Of a stretch of 64,000 nt of DNA, positions 50,041 to 64,000 are shown piece after piece. Origin of the DNA: Amaurobius ferox (lineage: Eukaryota > Arthropoda > Arachnida > Araneae > Amaurobiidae); contig OX578142.1 in assembly GCA_951213105.1 (NCBI GenBank), forward strand, positions 117,877,065 through 117,941,064. The letters are read 5' to 3'. The translations under genes and the position numbers were made by a program. Positions within the stretch are counted from its first letter, which is position 1. The number at the start of each line of letters is the position of its first letter. The notes under the pieces were generated by a model that ran no database searches, was not told where the DNA came from, and saw nothing but the letters and a program-made list of their open reading frames with translations.

Positions 50041-51794
50041 TCACAGATATCCAACAGAAGTCTTCGTTCGAGATATGATATGAAGGTCGTTGTATTTATC
50101 ACGTCATATCCGCTTTAAGTAAATTTTGACAAAATTAACATACATCGTGCTTAAAAGATTTTAGAATATGACTTTTAAAAACTACTTTGGGTTAAAGTAA
50201 ATCTATGCAATACTTTTCCTTTCAGTAAAATGGTCCAAAGAAGAATTTAGCGTTGGTGTAGCATGCAAATTATTTGCGTCAATTAAAGTATACGACGTCA
50301 AGCAGATATGACGTCAAACGTTTAAATTTTTCGTTATGATATATAAAGATAGTCAATGTTTATTTTACTTGCATGTTATTTTGACATTTTACCTATTTTT
50401 TACTACAAATGCAACTTTCAAATGGAAATATTTAAATGTAAAACAACTTGCGCAGAGGCGCATTGAATTGTCCGCTGCTACGCAATTGAAGTGATTGCGC
50501 AGAGTAAGAAATAAATAAATTAAGAGAAAACACAAATTCCTCAGTGCCTTCCCCTATACAACAGTGGCGCACTAGAAAATATATTTCAATCACACACGAA
50601 ATTGAACCACATTGAAGGTAAAGTAGATTCAGTTCCAAAGAATACTCTAATAATCTTGCCATTATCTAGAATTGATAGTATGCAAAGTTGTTTAAAGGAA
50701 ATGGAAGTTTAGGCAGATTGAATTCAAGAGAATATCATATAAATCTTATCTAAAGTATAAATACTATATATAAATATTGTCTGGACATACATGAAACAGT
50801 CAAAAACATAGTTTCAACGTGCTCTGAGAAAGAGTCAGTGAATTGCGTTAGGACGTAACATAATGATGTGAAAATTTTATAGATGTAATTGTTCCACGTG
50901 ATGCAACTATGTTCAACTCTCTACCTTCTATAGAAGCTCCAAGTTAGTCCGTCAAATATAGCGTGAAACGTAAATGACGTAACATCGTAATGTAATGACG
51001 TGAAACCTGTACAGATGAAAAAGTTCTGTGGCATGAGACTGTATCCAGTTTCAGATCTTTACGTTCGCCAGGGGTCGAGAAAGAGCCCGTAAAGTATAGC
51101 TTAAGTATAGTGAAGTTAATTAGAGATGTGAAGTTAATTTCTTGTGAAGTTAATAAGAGGCGTAGGGAAAAACAAACTCAGTCTTTCTTTGAATGAGATC
51201 ATACATTGAATATTTTGAAAGCTTGAGTTTCCGTTGCAAGTCTCTGATGCGCCTTGAGTTAAAAGGGAAAATAAAACTGTAAACCATTTACGCTTTAATA
51301 TTGTAATGAGTAAACCTTGATTTTTTCTGTTACATTTTTTAAATTTTAAAACAAATTTATGCACTGTTTTAAGTCATATTTATAGTCCAGCGACTAAGCG
51401 TAATTTTACATTATTATTCAGTAAATAATATTAAATATTTTAATATTGGAAATAAATTGTCTAAATTAAATATAAATATATGCTAGCATAAAATTTATAA
51501 TAATTTAAATAATTCATACTATAGAAATGGAATTGAGATTTTCTTAAGATTTTTACCCTCGAGAATTTATAATATTTCAAAATGAATACATCTGGGACTC
51601 TGCCTCAAGTTTAGAAACATACATAAATTGTGCTTTGCATGCAAGGAAAACCTTATTCATTTCGCTGCAATCATAACTTTTACAAACAATGTTACTCTTG
51701 AGATCAGTCCAATTGGATAAGTAGATTTATGTTGAACTGTTCTGTGAGATAATTTATATTTAGCATTCTTAATTTCATTATGCATCTAAATCCC

Positions 51795-51886
51795 TGCATT
51801 TTAATTCACTTGATGTACTAAAATTTGACTTGAATTTTTGTGCATTTTAATTCACTTGATGTACTAAAATTTGACTTGAATTTTTG
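51795..51886. repeat. 46-bp perfect tandem duplication
   Basis: tgcattttaattcacttgat starts at 51795 and 51841. The duplication is also present in the second copy at about 56923-57015. Confidence 0.93.
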
Positions 51887-52225
51887 TAGAAAAAATGAGT
51901 CCGAAAATTTGTATATTACACTAAATTTTTTCAGAAAAATGTGTAAAATTATACAAGATATTTATTAATTTGTGTTTTGGTGTATAACCTAAGTTGTCAT
52001 AACCAACATCCTCACTGTTTTATTCAATAAGAAAATTTGGTATCCAAGATTTTCATAAATCAATAAGGTGCGTGTCATAGTACCAGCCAAATCCTGTTCA
52101 AAAATTTAACGCCGACTTTGGAAAGCTCTGGAGGATACATTTAAGACACCTCCTTGTATCTCAGAAACTTAAGTATCAGAATGTTGTTTTTTGAATTTTC
52201 TGACAGGTAGGCGTGATGAGATAAC

Positions 52226-52294
52226 ACGTTATTAAATTGGTTTATTTTGCAACAGCCAAGACGTTATTAAATTGGTTTATTTTGCAACAGCCAA
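52226..52294. repeat. 35-bp perfect tandem duplication
   Basis: acgttattaaattggtttat starts at 52226 and 52261. The second copy has the same pair near 57354-57422. Confidence 0.93.
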
Positions 52295-52949
52295 TTTTTT
52301 GTATCAATACGTCAAATATAATACATTTGTGCCTTGACTGCTTCAAGTTTGCTGAAGAAAGAAAAACAAACCTACAAAAAGGACTAATATCCGTTAAAAA
52401 CAAACTTCTGAAAAAAAGTTTTTCGGTTTTGCAAAAGGTGTCAGCCATAAAAATGACTGAGATGAACTATGATTGTGATGAGTAACTTTTGCTCAGCTTA
52501 ACAAAATTCGTGAGTGAAAAATGTAAATAAGAAAAGTTATTGGATGTATTTCGTAATAAACTTGACAAATTGTCCTGTTTGATCCAAAGTAGTGTCTTAC
52601 TGCAATGAACTTAGATGGATTGAAAGGAGTTGAGGGGTAATGAAACCTGACATATTGCATCTCTTATATCGTTATAAGGTAAATGTTCCACGGTTATTAC
52701 GGAATACATTCAGTAACTTTTCCTCTATATATTTCTCTCTCGAGAAGTTTGATAAACTTGGCAATAGTGTTTTATCCCAATTTCTTTCATGGCTCCCATT
52801 ATTGGTAATGCTAAAGAAGTTGGCTATTTTTAAAAGTTTGTTTTTATTAAATATAATATATATGTGGAATTTGAAAAATTATTGTAAAATAATAATAAGA
52901 CAGTAGTTACCAATTCTGTTGTAAAATGATGTATAATCAATTGCTAATG

Positions 52950-53965
52950 AGAATGCTTCTATAGATGCTATTACAATTCTATGATTTCAATGAGAATATA
53001 AAACAAAAAAGACAAAAAAACAAGAAAGATCAAGCATGCATAAAGCATTGATTATGAAGCACTTTCCAGCTAAAATGCAAAATGCGATACATTCAGCGGT
53101 GATATTTTTTTAATTATCACAGAACTAGGATAATTTATTTTACTTGGAAATTTAAAACTTCATCGGAAAAATGGAATTTATTCAAATGACGTCATCGAAA
53201 TATAAATCGTGGTTCTCTATGTAAAAGCAGTGAATATGTCATTCATACTTTTATTCCAGACTTCAAAGTTAAATAATTTTGCTTGAAAAAATATTCAGCA
53301 ATTCTTATACAACTCATCTTTACAATCACGTGTTAATATTCTGCATCCATTAAAATTGAGCTTCATTGGAGAAATAATAAAGTTCGATGATCATTTAAAC
53401 TAAAAAATATCGTAATTTCGTTGGCCCAGAATATAGATGCACAAAGTTTCTTTAAAATTACACTAAATGTAAATTTAGTGTTGCACGAACTTTAAAATTA
53501 CGATATTTACACTAGGAAAAAATATGGATGCCATATTTTATTTTGAAGTGGGTCACGTGATCTCTTCATATAATTTGGATGTAATTATTATTTTAATTTT
53601 TATTTGAAAAACTACCAAACATATTTTGCTGAAAATGTATTTATATATTTTATGGGATAATTTGAATATTCCCTAAAATTTTCGAGGCAATTTATGAATT
53701 TTAACTTTGCTTCACAAATGTGTGAAAAATTAGGTCCCATAGGGTTTAATGTATTCCCCTTTTTCAACCAAGGTGCAATCCAAAACTAATTGGGCGATAT
53801 TATTCATTTACTTTTCCATATGTCCAACAGACCGTCTCAACAATATACCAAAATTTCATTTTGATAAAGTTATATTTACGGCAGTTATCGTGCGAACGGA
53901 CAGACAGACAGAATAAACAAAGTCATAAACACTTTTCAACTATATTGGAAAGTGTTAAAAATAAT
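52950..53965 (+). mobile_element. Family R4, copy 2
   Basis: Block order as for 48060-49066, including the same 3' end with a shorter GACA tract (53897-53911). The repeat also exists at about 58080-59092 in the duplicated segment. Confidence 0.68.
53406..53512. repeat. Imperfect palindrome, about 107 bp
   Basis: The outer arms are aatatcgtaatttcg against aaattacgatatt. The centre is acactaaat-gta-aatttagtgt. The intervening caaagtttctttaaaatta and gcacgaactttaaaa also pair partly. The same structure is at about 58534-58641. A cruciform or hairpin is possible; no function is inferred. Confidence 0.75.
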
Positions 53966-54589
53966 TACCATACTGTATCTAATTTTCATACAGTGTGAAA
54001 CTAAATATTTTTTTGAAAATGTATGGTGAACATTTCGGGATACAATTATACTGTTCAAGGCCGTCTAAAATAATTTTATAAAGATCATTAATATTTATAT
54101 AGTTAAACAAGCCCTTAAAATCAAAACGCTATGGAAGTAAGTATTTTTAATTTCTTAATAATTCAAAACTGTTATTTACAATATGACTAGTATTTGAAAC
54201 ATCAGCTAAATGAGTAATTTTATTTACAATTTTAAGTAAAATTTTACTAACAATTGTAAGGCAGAAATTGTGGCCATCTGTAATTATTCGAAATGCTACT
54301 GGGGATTTATGGAACTTGGGTACTAATACTAATGACTGAAAGTAAACTTACTATTTTTGAGATGGAGTTGCTTATATTTTGCTGAGATTATATTTGATAA
54401 TATTTTTAAGATAGGGTTTTGAAAATTCTAAATAGAATTATTAAGAATGTATGATTTAAGAGTACTTATAGAAAAATATTTACAAATCATCATAGAGTAT
54501 TTACTACTTTATCAACAAAAGTAATAACAAAATATTTTTTTAATTCTTAATTTCATTTCTAAGTTTATTAACGTTTATTTACATAATAT

Positions 54590-54789
54590 NNNNNNNNNNN
54601 NNNNNNNNNNNNNNNNNNNNNNNNNNNNNNNNNNNNNNNNNNNNNNNNNNNNNNNNNNNNNNNNNNNNNNNNNNNNNNNNNNNNNNNNNNNNNNNNNNNN
54701 NNNNNNNNNNNNNNNNNNNNNNNNNNNNNNNNNNNNNNNNNNNNNNNNNNNNNNNNNNNNNNNNNNNNNNNNNNNNNNNNNNNNNNNNN
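54590..54789. other. Assembly gap, 200 N
   Basis: Exactly 200 N. The round number marks a scaffolding join of unknown true length. Confidence 0.99.
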
Positions 54790-57700
54790 GATTTGAGGAG
54801 GTGCAAATACAGCGTATGTTTAGAAGTGTTGTTGTTGAGACCCAGACTGTCCGATCTACCAGAAAGGTGTAAGGTAACAGTTTGGATGGCCAGGAAGTAT
54901 GTTTAAAAGTGTGAATAAATTTTATTGTACCACTGAGGAATGCAACAGAAAACATTTTATACAAATTAAATTACGTGAAATCTAAGGTGCAGAGTCAACT
55001 TCGACAATAAGAGCTTACAATTCAGTCCTAATAGCTCAACGGTATAGTGTCGGCTGGCCAGTATGACAATCAGTAGTTCGATTCCCGGTTGGAGCAGAAC
55101 GGTATTGTATAAACGTTCACCAGGGTGTTTGTTAAGTGTACGTAATATCACGGGGATGTGAAAATCATTCACAGATATCCAACAGAAGTCTTCGTTCGAG
55201 ATATGATATGAAGGTCGTTGTATTTATCACGTCATATCCGCTTTAAGTAAATTTTGACAAAATTAACATACATCGTGCTTAAAAGATTTTAGAATATGAC
55301 TTTTAAAAACTACTTTGGGTTAAAGTAAATCTATGCAATACTTTTCCTTTCAGTAAAATGGTCCAAAGAAGAATTTAGCGTTGGTGTAGCATGCAAATTA
55401 TTTGCGTCAATTAAAGTATACGACGTCAAGCAGATATGACGTCAAACGTTTAAATTTTTCGTTATGATATATAAAGATAGTCAATGTTTATTTTACTTGC
55501 ATGTTATTTTGACATTTTACCTATTTTTTACTACAAATGCAACTTTCAAATGGAAATATTTAAATGTAAAACAACTTGCGCAGAGGCGCATTGAATTGTC
55601 CGCTGCTACGCAATTGAAGTGATTGCGCAGAGTAAGAAATAAATAAATTAAGAGAAAACACAAATTCCTCAGTGCCTTCCCCTATACAACAGTGGCGCAC
55701 TAGAAAATATATTTCAATCACACACGAAATTGAACCACATTGAAGGTAAAGTAGATTCAGTTCCAAAGAATACTCTAATAATCTTGCCATTATCTAGAAT
55801 TGATAGTATGCAAAGTTGTTTAAAGGAAATGGAAGTTTAGGCAGATTGAATTCAAGAGAATATTATATAAATCTTATCTAAAGTATAAATACTATATATA
55901 AATATTGTCTGGACATACATGAAACAGTCAAAAACATAGTTTCAACGTGCTCTGAGAAAGAGTCAGTGAATTGCGTTAGGACGTAACATAATGATGTGAA
56001 AATTTTATAGATGTAATTGTTCCATGTGATGCAACTATGTTCAACTCTCTACCTTCTATAGAAGCTCCAAGTTAGTCCGTCAAATATAGCGTGAAACGTA
56101 AATGACGTAACATCGTAATGTAATGACGTGAAACCTGTACAGATGAAAAAGTTCTGTGGCATGAGACTGTATCCAGTTTCAGATCTTTACGTTCGCCAGG
56201 GGTCGAGAAAGAGCCCGTAAAGTATGGCTTAAGTATAGTGAAGTTAATTAGAGATGTGAAGTTAATTTCTTGTGAAGTTAATAAGAGGCGTAGGGAAAAA
56301 CAAACTCAGTCTTTCTTTGAATGAGATCATACATTGAATATTTTGAAAGCTTGAGTTTCCGTTGCAAGTCTCTGATGCGCCTTGAGTTAAAAGGGAAAAT
56401 AAAACTGTAAACCATTTACGCTTTAATATTGTAATGAGTAAACCTTGATTTTTTCTGTTACATTTTTTAAATTTTAAAACAAATTTATGCACTGTTTTAA
56501 GTCATATTTATAGTCCAGCGACTAAGCGTAATTTTACATTATTATTCAGTAAATAATATTAAATATTTTAATATTGGAAATAAATTGTCTAAATTAAATA
56601 TAAATATATGCTAGCATAAAATTTATAATAATTTAAATAATTCATACTATAGAAATGGAATTGAGATTTTCTTAAGATTTTTACCCTCGAGACTTTATAA
56701 TATTTCAAAATGAATACATCTGGGACTCTGCCTCAAGTTTAGAAACATACATAAATTGTGCTTTGCATGCAAGGAAAACCTTATTCATTTCGCTGCAATC
56801 ATAACTTTTACAAACAATGTTACTCTTGAGATCAGTCCAATTGGATAAGTAGATTTATGTTGAACTGTTCTGTGAGATAATTTATATTTAGCATTCTTAA
56901 TTTCATTATGCATCTAAATCCCTGCATTTTAATTCACTTGATGTACTAAAATTTGACTTGAATTTTTGTGCATTTTAATTCACTTGATGTACTAAAATTT
57001 GACTTGAATTTTTGTAGAAAAAATGAGTCCAAAAATTTGTCTATTACACTAAATTTTTTCAGAAAAATGTGTAAAATTATACAAGATATTTATTAATTTG
57101 TGTTTTGGTGTATAACCTAAGTTGTCATAACCAACATCCTCACTGTTTTATTCAATAAGAAAATTTGGTATCCAAGATTTTCATAAATCAATAAGGTGCG
57201 TGTCATAGTACCAGCCAAATCCTGTTCAAAAATTTAACGCCGACTTTGGAAAGCTCTGGCGGATACATTTAAGACACCTCCTTGTATCTCAGAAACTTAA
57301 GTATCAGAATGTTGTTTTTTGAATTTTCTGACAGGTAGGCGTGATGAGATAACACGTTATTAAATTGGTTTATTTTGCAACAGCCAAGACGTTATTAAAT
57401 TGGTTTATTTTGCAACAGCCAATTTTTTGTATCAATACGTCAAATATAATACATTTGTGCCTTGACTGCTTCAAATTTGCTGAAGAAAGAAAAACAAACC
57501 TACAAAAAGGACTAATATCCGTTAAAAACAAACTTCTGAAAAAAAGTTTTTCGGTTTTGCAAAAGGTGTCAGCCATAAAAATGACTGAGATGAACTATGA
57601 TTGTGATGAGTAACTTTTGCTCAGCTTAACAAAATTCGTGAGTGAAAAATGTAAATAAGAAAAGTTATTGGATGTATTTCGTAATAAACTTGACAAATTG

Positions 57701-59718
57701 TCCTGTTTGATCCAAAGTAGTGTCTTACTGCAATGAACTTAGATGGATTGAAAGGAGTTGAGGGGTAATGAAACCTGACATATTGCATCTCTTATATCGT
57801 TATAAGGTAAATGTTCCACGGTTATTACGGAATACATTCAGTAACTTTTCCTCTATATATTTCTCTCTCGAGAAGTTTGATAAACTTGGCAATAGTGTTT
57901 TATCCCAATTTCTTTCATGGCTCCCATTATTGGTAATGCTAAAGAAGTTGGCTATTTTTAAAAGTTTGTTTTTATTAAATATAATATATATGTGGAATTT
58001 GAAAAATTATTGTAAAATAATAATAAGACAGTAGTTACCAATTCTGGTGTAAAATGATGTATAATCAATTGCTAATGAGAATGCTTCTATAGATGCTATT
58101 ACAATTCTATGATTTCAATGAGAATATAAAACAAAAAAGACAAAAAAAACAAGAAAGATCAAGCATGCATAAAGCATTGATTATGAAACACTTTCCAGCT
58201 AAAATGCAAAATGCGATACATTCAGCGGTGATATTTTTTAATTATCACAGAACTAGGATAATTTATTTTACTTGGAAATTTAAAACTTCATCGGAAAAAT
58301 GGAATTTATTCAAATGACGTCATCGAAATATAAATCGTGGTTCTCTATGTAAAAGCAGTGAATATGTCATTCATACTTTTATTCCAGACTCCAAAGTTAA
58401 ATAATTTTGCTTGAAAAAATATTCAGCAATTCTTATACAACTCATCTTTACAATCACGTGTTAATATTCTGCATCCATTAAAATTGAGCTTCATTGGAGA
58501 AATAATAAAGTACGATGATCATTTAAACTAAAAAATATCGTAATTTCGTCGGCCCAGAATATAGATGAACAAAGTTTCTTTAAAATTACACTAAATGTAA
58601 ATTTAGTGTTGCACGAACTTTAAAAATTACGATATTTACACTAGGAAAAAATATGGATGCCATATTTTATTTTGAAGTGGGTCACGTGATCTCTTCATAT
58701 AATTTGGATATAATTATTATTTTAATTTTTATTTAAAAAACTACCAAACATATTTTGCTGAAAATGTATTTATATATTTTATGGGATAATTTGAATATTC
58801 CCTAAAATTTTCGAGGCAATTTATGAATTTTAACTTTGCTTCACAAATGTGTGAAAAATTAGGTCCCATAGGGTTTAATGTATTTCCCTTTTTCAACCAA
58901 GGTGCAATCCAAAACTAATTGGGCGATATTATTCATTTACTTTTCCATATGTCCAACAGATCGTCTCAACAGTATACCAAAATTTCATTTTGATAAAGTT
59001 ATATTTACGGCAGTTATCGTGCGAACGGACAGACAGACAGAATAAACAAAGTCATAAACACTTTTCAACTATATTGGAAAGTGTTAAAAATAATTACCAT
59101 ACTGTATCTAATTTTCATACAGTGTGAAACTAAATATTTTTTTGAAAATGTATGGTGAACATTTCGGGATACAATTATACTGTTCAAGACCGTCTAAAAT
59201 AATTTTATAAAGATCATTAATATTTATATAGTTAAACAAACCCTTAAAATCAAAACGCTATGGATGTAAGTATTTTTAATTTCTTAATAATTCAAAACTG
59301 TTATTTACAATATGACTAGTATTTGAAACATCAGCTAAATGAGTAATTTTATTTACAATTTTAAGTAAAATTTTACTAACAATTGTAAGGCAGAAATTGT
59401 GGCCATCTGTAATTATTCGAAATGCTACTGGGGATTTATGGAACTTGGGTACTAATACTAATGACTGAAAGTAAACTTGCTATTTTTGAGATGGAGTTGC
59501 TTATATTTTGCTGAGATTATATTTGATAATATTTTTAAGATAGGGTTTTGAAAATTCTAAATTGGATTATTAAGAATGTATGATTTAAGAGTACTTATAG
59601 AAAAATATTTACAAATCATCATAGAGTATTTACTACTTTATCAACAAAAGTAATAACAAAATATTTTTTTAATCCTTAATTTCATTTCTAAGTTTATTAA
59701 GGTTTATTTACATAATAT
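54790..59718. repeat. 4.93-kb duplicated segment, second copy (contig start)
   Basis: Begins gatttgagg directly after the gap and matches 49662-54589. It then continues past the homology with atatatgcaccg, sequence missing from the first copy because that contig ends. Its repeats (SINE 3' end at 54829, second-family SINE at 55008, tandem pairs, R4 at 58080-59092, palindrome at 58534) are the counterparts of those listed for the first copy. Confidence 0.95.
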
Positions 59719-59958
59719 ATATGCACCGTATTATATATACCGTAATAAACATTTTGCTCTATAAAAATATTTCCATTGACTGAAAGTTTCACGTGGTATT
59801 TGATATTTTTATCTTTTTTTATATAAAAACTTTTCGAAGTTACGAGATGAGATTTGAGGATTTACAAATATATACATATATATATATATATAGGGCTTTT
59901 TGTACTTACAGTAAGTAGTTAATGCATAGGTTTATTTATGAATTTCAATTTTTAAATA

Positions 59959-60375
<417 letters not shown>

Positions 60376-60546
60376 CATAAAATGACTTAAAAAGCCAAAT
60401 TCCCTTCTAAATATCTAAAAGAACATTATGTATACAACGGTAAAGCTCCATGCTGCTTTGTACAAGTGTATAACTAAATAATCTCCGGTATAACTAAGTA
60501 ATCTCCGGTACAAGTGCATAACTAAGTAATCTAAATAATCTATACG

Positions 60547-60572
60547 GCTCTATACGAGAAGTCGTATAGAGC
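60547..60572. repeat. Perfect 11-bp hairpin with GAAG loop
   Basis: gctctatacga, loop gaag, tcgtatagagc, inside the TIR element just past its left arm. It is preceded by three copies of an ataactaagtaatctccggt-like word (60470-60535). Confidence 0.9.
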
Positions 60573-61324
60573 TGGTTGGTTGTATTTGGGGATTCTTTAT
60601 TGTTCTATTGATGATTGACTTTTTTGGTGTTTTGAGTATCTGAATGGTAGATGGGTTAGTCACATGTGGTACATTGATATGTTATAATGGAATGTCAGGT
60701 ACAGTTGGATTTTGGAAAGTTCCGCGTATTATATACCTGATTATTCATTCAGGGTTGCCTTAAAGGGCTATGTTGAAGAAGTTCTATGAGAATGGGGAAG
60801 CTTTTTCAGTGTGAAAATTATGGTGAATTTTAAAAATTGGGTTTTATTCACTTTTTGAGATGGCAAAATTGCCATTTGGTTTTTTATTGAATTATACTAA
60901 ATAACCACCTTGTGAATGATTTCATACATAAGTCGTTTTATGGCCTCAAATTGATATTTGGTTTTTATTTGTAGTAATATAAAAATAACCACATTATTAA
61001 TGATTTCATACACTAGTAGTTTCATGGTTCGAGTCAATATAGTTTCCATTGCTATTACAGTCAGGTTTGGGAAAAATATTTTATTTGTACATTTCTTTTA
61101 TGGCGTTTTAATATCGTTTTGAAAATACATAATAAAACCACTTAGTTAAAGATGTGGGATTTTGTGTGGGATTTTGTCCCCCCTCTCCCCGCCTTTTCAG
61201 ATCTTTGGTTATTGATAAGTGTTGTTTAAAGTAATTTAAGGGTTTTTGTATTAATGACTTGGTTTTTAAAGTGTTTTTACGATTATTGAGATAAAGATGA
61301 GTGGCTTGTTGGATGTGGTTTGAA

Positions 61325-61415
61325 GGTTTCGGCTACCGGAAGCGTTTCGCCATGGCAGTAAAAGCTTTAACCAGAGAGTCGGGGGTCGCTAATCCCCCCC
61401 GGTCGTCACTTCATA
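61325..61415. repeat. Conserved GC-rich core of the TA-bracketed family
   Basis: ttcggctaccggaagcgttt, gccatggcagtaaaagcttt, gggggtcgctaatcc. It matches 26793-26882 better than the surrounding sequence does. It contains short self-complementary blocks (ggggg...ccccc) but no recognised RNA or protein motif. Confidence 0.7.
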
Positions 61416-61573
61416 AATACTCTTTTAACATCTTTATGGGTATATAGGTACTTGTTCTGTTTGGGATATTATTTAGTTGTACACTTGTACAAAGCAGCAT
61501 GGCGCTTTACCGTTGTATACATATGTTCTTTCAGATATTTAGGAGGGAAGTTGGCTTTTTAAGTCATTTTATG

Positions 61574-63658
<2,085 letters not shown>

Positions 63659-63659
<1 letters not shown>

Positions 63660-64000
63660 CTAACAGCATCCGTCTAAATAAGACGGGCATAAAAGTTAGG
63701 ATTCCGCTCCTATTGATGCCAGCTGCGTTGTAGGAATAAATGTCAAGGTCACAAGTTTGGCACATAGAAAGTTTTAAGCTGCCATTACAGGCATTGTTTA
63801 TTCCATGTTGAAGAGCGCCAAAATGTACTAAATTGGTACATTAACGCAGTAATCTGCAGTAGGAGTGCAGACCTATGATAAATATATGTTTAGTCTTATC
63901 CTTCCTTTGGGGAAATTGACTGAGCAGTGCAGTTTTTTAGAGACTGTTTGTGAACATATGTCTTGGAAAATTTGTATTGTATACAGTTCTGGTTTACACC
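63659..64000 (-). mobile_element. Possible Helitron-like 3' terminus, body running off the window
   Basis: On the minus strand the sequence reads CCGTCTTATTTAGACGG (perfect 6-bp stem) then ATGCTGTTAG and T. This matches the layout of the array units (hairpin, then TATGCTGCTAG, then T) and is nearly identical to their internal end (GTGCTGTTAG). The terminus is TTAG, not CTRR. The 5' end would lie beyond 64000, so it cannot be confirmed. Confidence 0.33.

Larger units (their letters stand above)
49662..54589. repeat. 4.93-kb duplicated segment, first copy (contig end)
   Basis: Starts gatttgaggaggtgcaaata and matches 54790-59718 end to end at an offset of 5128-5129 bases, with only scattered single-base differences (for example 50744 against 55863, and agcactttcc against aacactttcc near 53060 and 58188). 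It ends abruptly at the 200-N gap with acataatat. The segment holds SINE fragments, a family R4 copy, small tandem duplications and a palindrome. Short open frames inside it have no recognised domain. See findings for the assembly interpretation. Confidence 0.95.

Noticed and set aside
50432..58317. Matching open frames at the same places in both duplicated segments, apparently conserved
   Set aside because: Identity comes from the duplication itself. Frames are short, on both strands, cover SINEs and AT-rich DNA, and show no domain.
49662..59718. True recent segmental tandem duplication
   Set aside because: Not excluded, but the boundaries coincide exactly with contig ends around a 200-N gap, which favours an unmerged overlap.

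Overview
This is AT-rich eukaryotic nuclear DNA made almost entirely of transposable elements and simple repeats. I find no convincing host protein-coding gene. The 5S rRNA-like module (arthropod-type 3' end CGCGTGCTGTTGGC), the Tc1/mariner relics, and the Helitron-like and SINE-like families point to an arthropod. The SINE body looks like sequence I associate with spider genomes, but that taxonomic guess is inference only. A run of exactly 200 N (54590-54789) shows that this is a scaffolded assembly.

Layout. 1-5934: head-to-tail pair of about 3.4-kb Helitron-like units on the minus strand, the first cut by the window edge. 7028-8423: Tc1-like DNA transposon with terminal inverted repeats (TIRs), a TA target site and a broken transposase. 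9.3-19 kb: relics, including several copies of an interspersed family called family M here, a 365-bp fold-back element, and a mariner-type element whose three catalytic Asp codons give DD41D spacing. 19459-26294: a second head-to-tail pair of the same Helitron-like unit, now on the plus strand. 26.3-27.1 kb: an element between two (TA)n tracts. 28-36 kb: more family M, diverged SINEs and a 5S-headed SINE inserted in a family M copy. 37121-38749: a second kind of Helitron-like element with two tRNA-headed SINE copies nested in it. 39756-40144: a second 5S-headed SINE. 44394-46109: a solo-LTR-like segment between long (TA)n tracts. 46.1-49.1 kb: three tandem copies of another family, with a tRNA-headed SINE inside one. 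49662-59718: a 4.93-kb sequence present twice around the N gap, most likely one locus assembled twice. 59962-61700: a 1.2-kb TIR element bracketed by (TA)n.

The strongest observations are these. (1) Tandem Helitron-like arrays have seamless CTAG|TC junctions and single A|T outer flanks, and each unit is itself an older dimer. (2) A SINE has a 5S rRNA head fused to a decayed tRNA head; two copies have perfect 14- and 15-bp target-site duplications, and related tRNA-headed copies lie nearby. (3) A tRNA-headed SINE has a perfect 11-bp target-site duplication. (4) A probable false duplication spans the assembly gap. The elements relate to one another by nesting and by shared promoter or terminal modules; there are no operons or pathways here. 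Family names M, R3 and R4 are local labels given only for this window.
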